DNA from: DTU013 sp964490975
GTDB taxonomy: Bacteria; Bacillota; Clostridia; Acetivibrionales; DTU013
Direction of reading: 5' to 3'
Assembly (NCBI GenBank): GCA_964490975.1
Contig: CAZBEQ010000014.1
Span: forward strand, 1 to 64,000
Length of the DNA stretch: 64,000 nt
Part shown: one piece after another, positions 15,759-24,763 of the stretch
Layout of the letters: every line of letters starts with the position of its first letter
How positions within the stretch are numbered: position 1 is the first letter of the stretch
Translations under genes and position numbers: made by a program
The notes under the pieces: generated by a model
What the model was told of the DNA's origin: nothing
Seen by the model: only the letters and a program-made list of their open reading frames with translations
The model's database searches: none

Positions 15759-16736
15759 ATGGAATTGAAGGGTCTGATCGTTGTATTGAGTTTTATATCT
15801 GCCGGGTTGATATATTATCTGCTCATTAGGTTATTTGCCGGAAAGAATGATTATATGTCGCGCCTTGGAAGGTATACGAATGTTGAGGAATTTCACGAGG
15901 ACAGGAAAAGGAACAAGAGAAGAGACGGTAGCGCAATAAGAGGCGCAGTCTCCAGAGAAATAGGTAAAATTAGATTTCTTGACGGATATAAAAAGAAGAT
16001 ACAGGTTGAATTGACTAGAGGCCATCTGCTGGTGAAGGCGGAGGAGTTCCTTGCATTCAACATGATAATGTTTTTTCTGTTATTCCTTATGGTTATATTG
16101 ACAAAGGGCATAGGCATGTGGCCTTTAGCACTGGTTGCAGGTATTGGTGGCTGGCTGATGCCATCGTTTTTTGTTAAAAACAGGATAAAAAAGAGATTGA
16201 AGCTTCTCAATGAACAGCTTGGCGATGCCATTACAATGATGTCCAATTCATTGAAGGCGGGATATAGTTTCTTTCAGGCAGTCGATATGGTAGCTGAGGA
16301 GATGTCTGGACCTATAGCGGAAGAATTCGGCATACTTAAAAAAGAGGTCAACCTGGGGCTAAATACAGAAAAGGCTCTTGAAAATATGGTCAACAGGATC
16401 AAGAGTGAGGACCTTGAGCTTATGGTGACAGCTGTAATGATCCAGAGACAGGTTGGAGGGAATCTGGCAGAGGTGCTTGACAAAATAACGGAGACGATAC
16501 GTGACAGGGTAAAGATAAAGGGAGAGATGAAAGCGTTAACAGCACAGGGAAGGGTATCGGGTCTGGTTATCTCATTACTCCCGGTGATATTATGTGGTAT
16601 CATTTATTTGATAAACCCTGAACAGATGAGCCTTTTGTTTACAAGGCCGCTGGGACTTCTGATGGTTGGACTGGCTGTTGTGATGGAGTTTACAGGGATC
16701 ATGCTCATACGTAAGTTAGTAAAGATCGAGATATAG
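15759..16736 (+). CDS. tadB: TadB-type pilus platform membrane protein
   Basis: Inner-membrane platform protein with a T2SSF/GspF-like domain (about residues 150-280, including EQLGDAITMMSNSLKAGYSF) framed by hydrophobic spans at the N terminus, around 110-150 and at the C terminus. It works with TadC and the CpaF ATPase. The start is uncertain: the ATG at 15759 directly abuts GGGGAGGG, a TTG at 15765 is better spaced, and a TTG at 15738 is also in frame. Twelve bp separate it from tadC. Confidence 0.88.
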   Translation: MELKGLIVVLSFISAGLIYYLLIRLFAGKNDYMSRLGRYTNVEEFHEDRKRNKRRDGSAIRGAVSREIGKIRFLDGYKKKIQVELTRGHLLVKAEEFLAFNMIMFFLLFLMVILTKGIGMWPLALVAGIGGWLMPSFFVKNRIKKRLKLLNEQLGDAITMMSNSLKAGYSFFQAVDMVAEEMSGPIAEEFGILKKEVNLGLNTEKALENMVNRIKSEDLELMVTAVMIQRQVGGNLAEVLDKITETIRDRVKIKGEMKALTAQGRVSGLVISLLPVILCGIIYLINPEQMSLLFTRPLGLLMVGLAVVMEFTGIMLIRKLVKIEI

Positions 16737-16748
16737 GAGGCGCGACTT

Positions 16749-17669
16749 ATGCTTATATTGATTTTCATAATGGTCTTTGCAAGCTGCTGTATGATCTTTT
16801 ATACAATCGTTTCGTTAGTAAACAAGGACAAACTATCCATATCATCAAGACTTGAAGCAATCAAAAAGTCAAGGTTAACAATCGATAATGAAGAGTTGAA
16901 CCAACCGCTGCTGACAAGGGTTATCCGTCCCATGCTCGATTATATGGGCAGGGCAATGATGAAAATCACACCGGGCGAAATGCTGGCATCTCTCGAAAGC
17001 AAGGTAATAAAGGCAGGCAGTCCAGGTAACCTTACAGTGAAAGAATGGGCGAATATTCAAGCCTTAATTGTGACTGTACTGCCTTTGCTTACCTATATCG
17101 TAACGCGGGGGTCTGGTGTTAAGACCGGAACACTGATTCTGTTTATTGCTTCGGAGATAGCGCTTGGTTTTATCTTACCGGGATTTATTCTTGGGAAGCT
17201 TTTAACTACCAGACAAAAAACAATATTGAATTCACTTCCGGATGTAATCGATCTGATAACAGTTAGTGTTGAGGCCGGATTGGGATTTGACGGAGCCTTG
17301 ATGAAGGTCGTGGATAAGAAGCCCGGACCGCTGGCAGATGAATTTGATAAGGTGCTTCAGGAAATCAAGGTTGGACGGCAGAAGAAGGATGCATTAAGGG
17401 ATATGTCTCAGAGACTTGATATTCAGGACTTTACTGCTTTTGCGGGATCGATAATACAGGCGGACCAATTCGGAGTCGGTATTGCCAATGTTCTGAGGAT
17501 ACAGTCTGAGCAAATGAGGCTGAAAAGGAAGCAAAGGGCTCAGGAACGTGCAATGAAGGTGCCTGTAAAAATGCTCATCCCGATGGTAGTCTTCATTTTC
17601 CCGACGTTGTTTATAGTACTGCTTGGCCCTGTGGTGCTTAAGCTGATAGAGCAGTTCTCTGCGATGTAG
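16749..17669 (+). CDS. tadC: TadC-type pilus platform membrane protein
   Basis: Second GspF-like platform subunit, 306 aa, with an N-terminal membrane helix, two more near residues 105-160, a cytoplasmic T2SSF domain (LPDVIDLITVSVEAGLGFDGAL) and a C-terminal helix. An AGGAGG site is well placed. Last gene of the pilus operon; a perfect 20-bp terminator stem follows about 125 bp later. No tadG, prepilin peptidase or secretin gene is attached. Confidence 0.9.
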   Translation: MLILIFIMVFASCCMIFYTIVSLVNKDKLSISSRLEAIKKSRLTIDNEELNQPLLTRVIRPMLDYMGRAMMKITPGEMLASLESKVIKAGSPGNLTVKEWANIQALIVTVLPLLTYIVTRGSGVKTGTLILFIASEIALGFILPGFILGKLLTTRQKTILNSLPDVIDLITVSVEAGLGFDGALMKVVDKKPGPLADEFDKVLQEIKVGRQKKDALRDMSQRLDIQDFTAFAGSIIQADQFGVGIANVLRIQSEQMRLKRKQRAQERAMKVPVKMLIPMVVFIFPTLFIVLLGPVVLKLIEQFSAM

Positions 17670-17795
17670 ACCGACGTAAGACTTTTATAGCTATATTAAT
17701 GATTAGACTTACATAAAGGATATATAATTTTGAACATGGGAAGAAATGATGGCACACTACTCATAATAGCAACTTTAGAACGGAATTATACTGTG

Positions 17796-17839
17796 AAAAG
17801 TCAAATTTTATAGCCAAATGGCTATAAAATTTGACTTTT
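17796..17839. terminator. strong bidirectional terminator after tadC
   Basis: A perfect 20-bp stem (17796-17815 with 17820-17839) with a 4-nt loop, A4 and T5 flanks. Confidence 0.88.
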
Positions 17840-17844
17840 TTATC

Positions 17845-17890
17845 GCAGTAGAGTCCTTAACTTGTAATAACGAGTAGCGAGGTCTACTGC
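17845..17890. repeat. short inverted-repeat element with AACGAGTAG motif
   Basis: Eight-base perfect arms GCAGTAGA/TCTACTGC enclose 30 bp that include TAATAACGAGTAGCGAGGT (from 17865). The same core occurs twice, in opposite orientations, between ftsZ and spoIIGA. It may be a small dispersed repeat; the third copy's arms are not the same. Confidence 0.4.
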
Positions 17891-17942
17891 CGACAGGTTT
17901 TGTATTTGCGTATAGTGAGCCTTTTATTTTGTTACAAACAGA

Positions 17943-17971
17943 TTGTAGTTAGCTGAAGATAATAGTATAAT
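17943..17971 (+). promoter_or_regulatory. sigma-A promoter for the homocysteine methyltransferase-like gene
   Basis: TTGTAG and TATAAT separated by 17 bp, about 38 bp upstream of the ATG. Confidence 0.6.
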
Positions 17972-18009
17972 AGTATACACAAAGGTAATAGTATTATCGG
18001 AGGCAGATC

Positions 18010-19323
18010 ATGAAGAATTTTTTAGAGGAAATAGAGAAACGTATTTTGGTACATGACGGTTCAAAGGGCTACATGCTTCAAAGACTTGGACTTAAAGGCG
18101 GAGAGTGTGGCGAACTATGGAACCTGACCAAGCAGGATGCTGTCAGGGAAGTATACCGGGCATATCTTGAGGCTGGTTCTGATGTGATACAGACCAATAC
18201 GTTCCCGGGAAATAGAGAACAACTAAGTAAATATAACCTTGGTGACAAAACTTATGAAATAAACTACTGGGGAACTAAGCTGGCTAAGGAGGTTGCCGGA
18301 GACAGAGCCTATGTATGCGCTTCTATCGGTCCTACCGGAATGCTTTTTGAGCCTTCGGGCGAGCTATCCTTTAAAAAGGCGTATGAGATATTCAGTGAGC
18401 AGGTCAAAGCCGTAGCTGACGGCGGTGCTGACATAATCAATTTTGAGACATTTACCGACCTTGCCGAGTTGCGTGCAGCCTATTTTGCGGCCAGGGACAC
18501 GACAGACCTTCCTGTGATATGCTCCCTTGCGTTTGAAAACAACGGACGAACACTGATGGGGACCGATCCTTTTATAGCTGCAGTTGTCCTCAAATCGATA
18601 GGTGCCGACATGGCTGGTACTAACTGCTCTTTTGGGCCGGAGCATATGTCGGGTATTGTTAAGAGCCTGCACGAAGCAGGCGGCGGCTTCCTTAGCGTGA
18701 AGCCAAATGCAGGGCTGCCTATAGTGATTGATAATAAGGTTTCATATGCGGAGACTCCTGAACACTTTGCAGAGCTGACAGCAGGATTTGTCGCAAGCGG
18801 AGCAAGATTGATCGGAGGCTGCTGCGGAACAACTCCTGAATTCATAAAAGTGCTGAAAGGAAAGGTATCAGGGCTCAAACCAGTCAAGGCACACGAAAGA
18901 CCGGCCGATATCATAACATCAAGTGTAAAACATATATGTGCTGATAAGCTTGATAAAGAAAATATATGCAGACTGGACGCATCAGAAAATCGTGAAATGC
19001 TGGAAGCCCTTGAAAAGAACGATATGTCATGGGTGGAGGATACGGCACTTGATATTGCGGCTGAAGGTTATGACGCAATATATGTTAATGTAGATAATGC
19101 ATGTTCTTCAGACAGTCTGCTTTCAGTTGTTGTCGACAGACTGCAATGGTATGTGAGAGATCCGATTATTATTGAAACCAAGGATGCTGCAGCGCTTAAT
19201 GAAGCACTCAGGATCTACAGGGGAATCGCAGGCATCATAATCGGGGATGACGCTGCCAATAAGGCGGCATTAACGTTGACAGCCAAAAAATATGGCAGCG
19301 TGATCATCTCAAACGATCTGTAA
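18010..19323 (+). CDS. homocysteine S-methyltransferase-domain protein with a partial pterin-binding domain
   Basis: Residues 1-290 form a homocysteine-binding barrel like the N-terminal module of MetH, with the zinc ligands Cys206 (TNCSFGP) and Cys271-Cys272 (GGCCGTTPEF). After a linker, residues about 325-437 resemble only the first half of a pterin-binding barrel (NREMLEALEKNDMSWVEDTA, then VNVDNA and IIIETKDAAALNEAL) and then stop. No cobalamin-binding part exists. Full clostridial MetH proteins are about twice as long, so this is either a short relative with its own role or a degenerate truncation. GGAGG precedes the ATG. The 3' end overlaps the convergent next gene by 15 bp. Confidence 0.78.
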   Translation: MKNFLEEIEKRILVHDGSKGYMLQRLGLKGGECGELWNLTKQDAVREVYRAYLEAGSDVIQTNTFPGNREQLSKYNLGDKTYEINYWGTKLAKEVAGDRAYVCASIGPTGMLFEPSGELSFKKAYEIFSEQVKAVADGGADIINFETFTDLAELRAAYFAARDTTDLPVICSLAFENNGRTLMGTDPFIAAVVLKSIGADMAGTNCSFGPEHMSGIVKSLHEAGGGFLSVKPNAGLPIVIDNKVSYAETPEHFAELTAGFVASGARLIGGCCGTTPEFIKVLKGKVSGLKPVKAHERPADIITSSVKHICADKLDKENICRLDASENREMLEALEKNDMSWVEDTALDIAAEGYDAIYVNVDNACSSDSLLSVVVDRLQWYVRDPIIIETKDAAALNEALRIYRGIAGIIIGDDAANKAALTLTAKKYGSVIISNDL

Positions 19324-20517
19324 TATTGCGCACTTTAGGTACTCGGTCTCGGGAGCGGGGAGCAGAACAGGATGATCCTTGGCCTGGGACCGGTATTCTA
19401 CAAGCCGTACCTTACGACGTGAATCTATTCCGGCATTATATATAATGTCCATAAACATTTCAGGATCAATATGGTGAGAGCAAGAGCAGGTGATCAGAAA
19501 ACCTCCGCTCTTTAAAATTTTCATTGCCCGAAGATTTATTTCTTTGTAACCACGGACTGCACCTTCTACAGAAGCTCTGCTTTTTGTAAATGCGGGAGGG
19601 TCAAGTATAATAGTGTCAAAAGATTCGCCCTTGTCATCATACTCTCTTAATTTATCAAAAACATTGGCGCTTTCAAACCTGCATACTCCTTCCAAACCAT
19701 TCAGCCTTGCGTTTGCTGAAGCTGTTTCCACTGCGTGGTCGGAAATGTCCAACCCAAGAACGCTTTGGGCGCCATAGCTTGCAGCATGAAGAGAAAAAGA
19801 GCCGGTATGACTAAAGCAGTCAAGCACCTTCGCACCTTTGACAAAATGCCTTATTGCCGCACGGTTCTCCTTCTGATCGAGGAAATAACCTGTTTTCTGG
19901 CCTTCAGCCACATCCACGACAAAGAGTATACCGTTCTCTGTCATATGTACATTAGTATCGAAGCTGCCGCGAAGGAAGCCTGTCTTCTGGTCGAGACCTT
20001 CGAGCTCACGTACTTTTATGTCATTGCGTTCATATATACCTGATGGTTTTATTACGTCCATGAGAATATCGGTCAGCTGCTCCTTGTACCTTTCGATCCC
20101 AAGCGCTGAGGTCTGGAGCACAAGTATGTCCGAGAACTTGTCCACAATAAGCGCAGGAAGAAAATCCGATTCTGAAAATATTACCCTGCAGCTATTTGTG
20201 TCGGCAACCTTTTTTCGATATTCCCAGGCTGCTAATATCCTTTTATAGAAAAAATCACTGTTTATATCTTCCTGGTCATATGTCAGTATCCTTAGAGAGA
20301 TCTGGGATGCGGGGTTGTAAAAAGCTCTTGCAAGAAAGGTGTTCCTGCTGCTGTAAACATCAACTACATCACCTGGCGCTGCATCTGCTCCAACATCAGC
20401 AATATCACTTCTATAGACCCATGGGTGCCCGTATTCGACTCTTTTTTCCTTACCTTTCACCAATGTAACCTTTGCCATTTTATCAACCATGTATGATAGA
20501 CTGTTTAACAGCGTCAT
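19309..20517 (-). CDS. class I rRNA large-subunit methyltransferase (RlmI/RlmK-like)
   Basis: SAM-dependent cytosine-C5 methyltransferase of the COG1092 family acting on 23S rRNA. A PUA domain covers about residues 15-95 (KRVEYGHPWVYRSDI), a middle domain follows, then the Rossmann methyltransferase with motif I VLDCFSHTGSFSLHA and motif IV DTIILDPPAFTKS, and the CSCSHH segment near the end. Length of 402 aa is normal. The start at 20517 follows AAAGGAT; in-frame ATGs at later positions are possible. Its 3' end overlaps the convergent methyltransferase gene by 15 bp, so the two share no room for a terminator. Confidence 0.87.
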   Translation of the reverse strand: MTLLNSLSYMVDKMAKVTLVKGKEKRVEYGHPWVYRSDIADVGADAAPGDVVDVYSSRNTFLARAFYNPASQISLRILTYDQEDINSDFFYKRILAAWEYRKKVADTNSCRVIFSESDFLPALIVDKFSDILVLQTSALGIERYKEQLTDILMDVIKPSGIYERNDIKVRELEGLDQKTGFLRGSFDTNVHMTENGILFVVDVAEGQKTGYFLDQKENRAAIRHFVKGAKVLDCFSHTGSFSLHAASYGAQSVLGLDISDHAVETASANARLNGLEGVCRFESANVFDKLREYDDKGESFDTIILDPPAFTKSRASVEGAVRGYKEINLRAMKILKSGGFLITCSCSHHIDPEMFMDIIYNAGIDSRRKVRLVEYRSQAKDHPVLLPAPETEYLKCAILQIV

Positions 20518-20563
20518 ACGATCCTTTCATGGAAGTCCTTCATACAACCATATTATACGTGAT

Positions 20564-22456
20564 TCATTTTTTCAATGTCTGCAATTGGTCAAAACTGTCC
20601 AACGCATTTTTCCTCAGTATTATATCGGAAACTTCAAGAATGTGTCTATATTTTTTAATTATATTATCATTGCTGCACGATTTTAGTATTTTTCCTTTTT
20701 TGTCATATGTAATACCATGAACTGAGGTGTAAATAAAATCTTCTGTTATTACAGAACCGTTCCGCAAAACGGCGTATCCACCTTCTGTATTCAATATATC
20801 CTTTCCGAGAGCAGGAGGGGATTCGAAGCCCATCAGGTTGGCGATGGTCGGGAGCAAATCCAGCTGTCCGCATATAGTACTGTTAATACCTTTTTCAGTC
20901 AGGCCCGAACAGATAATAAAGCATGGTGATCGCTGCAGCTTAGTCCAGTTGTATTCATTGAACCTGAAATTGATAAGATCGGCCAGCATTTCAGTCTGAT
21001 CTCTTGGCACTGAATTATGATCGCCATAAATAATTATCAATGAATTATCATAAAGGCCTCTGCTTTTGAGATCGTTCAGAAATTCACCTAAAGCCATATC
21101 AACATAATGTGCCGCTTCGGCATAATTACCTGCCATTGTGCCTTCAAAAGCGCCGGCATCAAACTTGTTGTAATTGTCGAAGTAGGTGTAGGGATGATGG
21201 CTTGTGAGAGTTACCAGAAATGCATAAAACGGTTTTGAAGCCCCGAGCTTTTCCAGGGACTGCCGGAAGAAGGAGAGGTCGCTGAGACCCCAGCCCAGGC
21301 TTTCGTCAAGTTCAAAATCATTGCTGCTTATGAAATGATCGAATCCCATAGACCTGTACATTTCTGTCCTGTTCCAGAAGCTTGGCTTGTTTGCATGAAA
21401 TGCATATGAGGTATAACCATACTTTTTCAACAGCTTTGGCAAACTGAAATATGTATTATTAGGATATCTGAAGTATACAGAACCATTCTTGAGCGGGTAA
21501 AGAGAGGCGTTTACAAGAAATTCAGCATCAGATGTATTTCCAGCCCCTGTCTGATGATAAAAATTTTCAAGATAAATGCTTTCATCGATCAGCTTGTTGA
21601 GATTGGGAGTGACCACTTTTTCGTTGAATTCAAGCCCGATAACGAAGTTTTGTATGGCTTCAAGCTGTACGATGATAAGGTTCATGCCTTTGGCGGCACT
21701 ATTATACTTTGTGGCTCTGCTGCCACCGGACAAGAAAAAACTACTCAAAACACTTCTTTCATCAGCATTAAGGTTGCGGTCATCAAGGATATTTTCTGAT
21801 ATGTACCTTTTTACATCATAATAGTGAAAGTACAAAACTCCTAGATTATTGACCACATAATTATTATCAAAGGGAAAGGTCCCCGGGGATGATTTTGTGT
21901 AAGCATAGCTGGAAACAGCTATTCCTGCAGCTAGAAACGCAGATGCGGTAAGAAACCTGAAAATATTTTTAAGCTTTATTTCTCTGCTTTTAAAATCCGG
22001 CCTTTTTTTAATCAAAACAATAACAAGCACCGGTATATCAATGGCAAATATTATATCTCCCGGCTTGAGCAGGCTCATGATGCTCTCTGAGATAGAGCCT
22101 GCAAGACTAATCTGATATATTGACTGGACAGTGATAGGATTGTAAAAGTATCTGAAGTATATGGTGTCAGATAAAAGCAACAGACTGATAATTACATGAA
22201 AGACCAAAAGAACAAGAATTCTCCTCTTGTTGAATATAAAGAGTATAGTACCGCTGATAGTTGCCAAAACTGCAATCAGAGATATCAGCATAATGACATT
22301 TCCAATACTGAAAAACGGAGTATGACTGATATCGGTGGTAAACTGGAAATAAACGCATTTAGCAAGTAAGCCAATCAATACCAATAGCCATATGACATAT
22401 TCTGTTGAATGTCTTTTCTTTGTGGCTGACAGTGTAATACCATATAAATAGTGCAA
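20564..22456 (-). CDS. LtaS-like phosphoglycerol/lipoteichoic-acid synthase family protein
   Basis: Membrane enzyme of the alkaline-phosphatase/sulfatase superfamily. Five hydrophobic helices occupy residues about 20-185, followed by an extracellular catalytic domain with metal ligand Glu266 (VQLEA), nucleophile Thr308 in HQTGAGNTSDAE, and the distal YGDHN motif. This arrangement matches lipoteichoic acid synthases, which polymerise glycerol phosphate from phosphatidylglycerol. Length of 630 aa is typical. The start codon is TTG with AGGAGG eight bases upstream. It is divergent from the truncated murA gene and followed by the rRNA methyltransferase on the same strand. Confidence 0.87.
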   Translation of the reverse strand: MHYLYGITLSATKKRHSTEYVIWLLVLIGLLAKCVYFQFTTDISHTPFFSIGNVIMLISLIAVLATISGTILFIFNKRRILVLLVFHVIISLLLLSDTIYFRYFYNPITVQSIYQISLAGSISESIMSLLKPGDIIFAIDIPVLVIVLIKKRPDFKSREIKLKNIFRFLTASAFLAAGIAVSSYAYTKSSPGTFPFDNNYVVNNLGVLYFHYYDVKRYISENILDDRNLNADERSVLSSFFLSGGSRATKYNSAAKGMNLIIVQLEAIQNFVIGLEFNEKVVTPNLNKLIDESIYLENFYHQTGAGNTSDAEFLVNASLYPLKNGSVYFRYPNNTYFSLPKLLKKYGYTSYAFHANKPSFWNRTEMYRSMGFDHFISSNDFELDESLGWGLSDLSFFRQSLEKLGASKPFYAFLVTLTSHHPYTYFDNYNKFDAGAFEGTMAGNYAEAAHYVDMALGEFLNDLKSRGLYDNSLIIIYGDHNSVPRDQTEMLADLINFRFNEYNWTKLQRSPCFIICSGLTEKGINSTICGQLDLLPTIANLMGFESPPALGKDILNTEGGYAVLRNGSVITEDFIYTSVHGITYDKKGKILKSCSNDNIIKKYRHILEVSDIILRKNALDSFDQLQTLKK

Positions 22457-22582
22457 CAGAAAGTCCTCCTATCTTTACTAGATATTATTTTTTCACAACA
22501 TATAAAAGTTGATACCTTAATATGTGAGTGATAGAATTAAAGATGCAAAATTAGAAAAATGGAAATACATATAAATGCCTGA

Positions 22583-23518
22583 ATGGTTACGCACCCAGGT
22601 GGATGCGAAATAGGCCCGAGACCTATAGATTTGCACCTGAAAGCTCTCAAAAGCATGGGGGCTAAAATACAGGATGCGCAGAGGGGATTCATATACTGTG
22701 AAGCCGATAGGCTGAAGGGATGTGATATCCAGCTTGATTATCCAAGTGTCGGTGCTACGGAAAACATTATGTTGGCATCAGTATTTGCTGATGGTGAAAC
22801 AGTCATAAGAAACGCCGCAAAAGAGCCGGAGATAATTGATCTGCAAAATTATCTGCAGTCGACCGGTGTCCATGTTACAGGAGCAGGAACAAGTATCGTG
22901 AGGGTCCTGGGAGGAGAACATAAGCTTAGAAATGCAGAGCATACGATAATTACAGACCGCATTGTGACAGGTACATATATGACAGCGGCGGGTATCACCG
23001 GAGGTGAGCTGCTGTTAAGGAATGTCATACCGGAACATTTGAGTTCAATTGTTTCTCTTTTGAGAGAAAGCGGCTGCAGGGTAGTAATAAAAGGCAGTAC
23101 GATGCTCGTTGCCGGACCTGCAAGACTACGTGCGATCGATATAGTCCGTACACTGCCATACCCTGGTTTTCCGACAGATATGCAGGCACAGCTCCTGGCC
23201 ATGTTGACATTGGCCAGAGGCACAAGCATAATAGTGGAGACTGTATTTGAGAACAGGTACAAACATGTCGATGAGCTGTTAAGGATGGGAGCAAACATTA
23301 AGCTTGAAGGCCGTATTGCAGTCGTTAAGGGAGTCAGGAGGCTTACAGGAGCAAATGTTTTTGCCAGAGATCTCAGGGGAGGAGCAGCACTGGTGCTTGC
23401 AGGCCTTGCAGCTGAAGGAGAAACAGTGATATCCGACATTAAACATATTGATAGAGGGTATGAAAATATAGAAGATAAACTAAGAAAAGTTGGAGCAACT
23501 ATACAGCGTGTCGAATAA
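22583..23518 (+). pseudogene. murA: UDP-N-acetylglucosamine 1-carboxyvinyltransferase lacking its N-terminal quarter
   Basis: MurA transfers enolpyruvate to UDP-GlcNAc in the first committed peptidoglycan step. The frame begins at MVTHPGGCEIGPRPID, which carries the catalytic Cys (residue 115 of the usual protein), and continues to a normal C-terminal end (HIDRGYENIEDKL). About 112 residues are missing, including the Lys of the KNA motif and half of domain 2. A stop codon lies immediately upstream in frame, no ribosome binding site precedes the ATG, and none of the missing part is visible in the 126 bp up to the divergent gene. It stands where a full murA is expected before ftsQ, suggesting a deletion or rearrangement breakpoint near 22580. 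Confidence 0.8.
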
Positions 23519-23526
23519 AGGCAATC

Positions 23527-24387
23527 ATGGGGAAACAGATGAAATTACGCAGGATAAACGCGGAGCAGGAACCTGCACATGTACGGAACAAAAAGAAAAG
23601 AAGGCTGTATAGAATATTAACGGCTATCAAGGTTACATTGGTGACAGCGTTTTTTGCAATTACCATTGTATATGCTTCGCTGTCACCATTTTTCAATATA
23701 AATGAAATAGTTTCGTATAGCTCTGCCCATTATGATGAGACGATCCTGACAGCCGCCTCTGGTATTCGGACTGGTCGTAATGGATTCAGGCTTATTTATG
23801 GAAGTAGTTTATTTTCCGGCATTCTTCGTATTGGTGATGCTGAAAGCAGAATCCTGATTAACTGTCCATATGTCAAAGAAGCTAAGGTGAGATATGTACT
23901 TCCTTCGACAATTCGTATCGAAGTCACAGAGCGTGAGCCTGCGGCGGTGCTTGATATGAAAGGAACTAAAATGCTCATCGACAGAGAAGGATATCTTCTG
24001 GAGTTAGAGCCGGCTGTAAAAGATAAGAAACTGCCTGTAATAAAGGCTACGCAGCTTGCAGCTGCTGACCCCGGCAGCAAATTGGATATTCCCGATGAAA
24101 TTCTCTTATCAGCATTCAAAGTATTTGATACAATTAGGGAAGTGGATAGCATGAACGAGGACAAGCTCTTAAGTGATGTCGACTATGTGGATGCAACCGA
24201 TTCTTTTAATATACGCTTTTCGCTTGACTCGCGTATTACGGTAAATCTGGGGAAAGCAGAGGAACTGCATTATAAGATCAATGCTGCGGCAAGTATTATT
24301 AAAAAGAATATAAAACAATCTGAAAGGGGCACACTGGATTTCTCTAAAGATTCGGATCCGGTGTTCACTCCGGAAAATGGAGGGTAG
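23527..24387 (+). CDS. ftsQ: cell-division protein FtsQ/DivIB
   Basis: Bitopic divisome protein, 286 aa: basic cytoplasmic tail (to about residue 30), one transmembrane helix (about 31-52), a POTRA domain starting near FFNINEI and the beta domain with VLPSTIRIEVTEREPAAVLD. It bridges early and late division proteins with FtsL and FtsB/DivIC. The ATG is 8 bp after the murA remnant; a weak AAAGG stands upstream, so translation may have depended on coupling to murA. Confidence 0.87.
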   Translation: MGKQMKLRRINAEQEPAHVRNKKKRRLYRILTAIKVTLVTAFFAITIVYASLSPFFNINEIVSYSSAHYDETILTAASGIRTGRNGFRLIYGSSLFSGILRIGDAESRILINCPYVKEAKVRYVLPSTIRIEVTEREPAAVLDMKGTKMLIDREGYLLELEPAVKDKKLPVIKATQLAAADPGSKLDIPDEILLSAFKVFDTIREVDSMNEDKLLSDVDYVDATDSFNIRFSLDSRITVNLGKAEELHYKINAAASIIKKNIKQSERGTLDFSKDSDPVFTPENGG

Positions 24388-24393
24388 ACTTAT

Positions 24394-24744
24394 ATGCTTC
24401 CGGTTTTGGGAATGATTATAGGTATTTTGATAGGGGTATTTCTGATTCCGTTAAATATCCCACAGCAGTATTCCATTTATTTAGCTGTAGCTATACTTGC
24501 GGCACTTGACTCTGTGTTTGGAGGGATTGCTGCAACGATGCAGGGCAAATTCAATATGAAAATCTTCATTTCTGGCTTTTTTGGGAATGCTTTTCTTGCT
24601 GCAATCCTTGCTTATATAGGTGATCAAATGGGCTTGCAGCTTTATCTTGCAGCAATTTTCGCATTTGGTAACAGGATTTTTCTAAATTTCGCGGTAATTA
24701 GAAGATATATGTTGAATAAGTCATCTAAAAACGATAATATATAG
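24394..24744 (+). CDS. sbp: small basic membrane protein Sbp (DUF1290)
   Basis: A 116-residue membrane protein with three or four hydrophobic spans, matching the small basic protein found between divIB and ftsA in Firmicutes (ILAALDSVFGGIAATMQ and FFGNAFLAAILAY segments). Function unknown; essentiality and division role are not established. GGAGGG within the ftsQ end serves as its ribosome binding site. Confidence 0.87.
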   Translation: MLPVLGMIIGILIGVFLIPLNIPQQYSIYLAVAILAALDSVFGGIAATMQGKFNMKIFISGFFGNAFLAAILAYIGDQMGLQLYLAAIFAFGNRIFLNFAVIRRYMLNKSSKNDNI

Positions 24745-24763
24745 TTTGTAGGGGGTCGCTTCC

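Larger units (their letters stand above)
17670..18009. other. intergenic region between tadC and the homocysteine methyltransferase-like gene
   Basis: 340 bp holding a strong terminator (17796-17839), a small inverted-repeat element carrying the AACGAGTAG motif (17845-17890) and a sigma-A promoter (17943-17971). No S-box or other methionine-related riboswitch is visible despite the downstream gene. Confidence 0.6.

Noticed and set aside
17840..18009. SAM (S-box) or T-box riboswitch before the homocysteine methyltransferase-like gene
   Set aside because: None of the conserved S-box or T-box segments is recognisable; the leader after the promoter is only about 30 nt.
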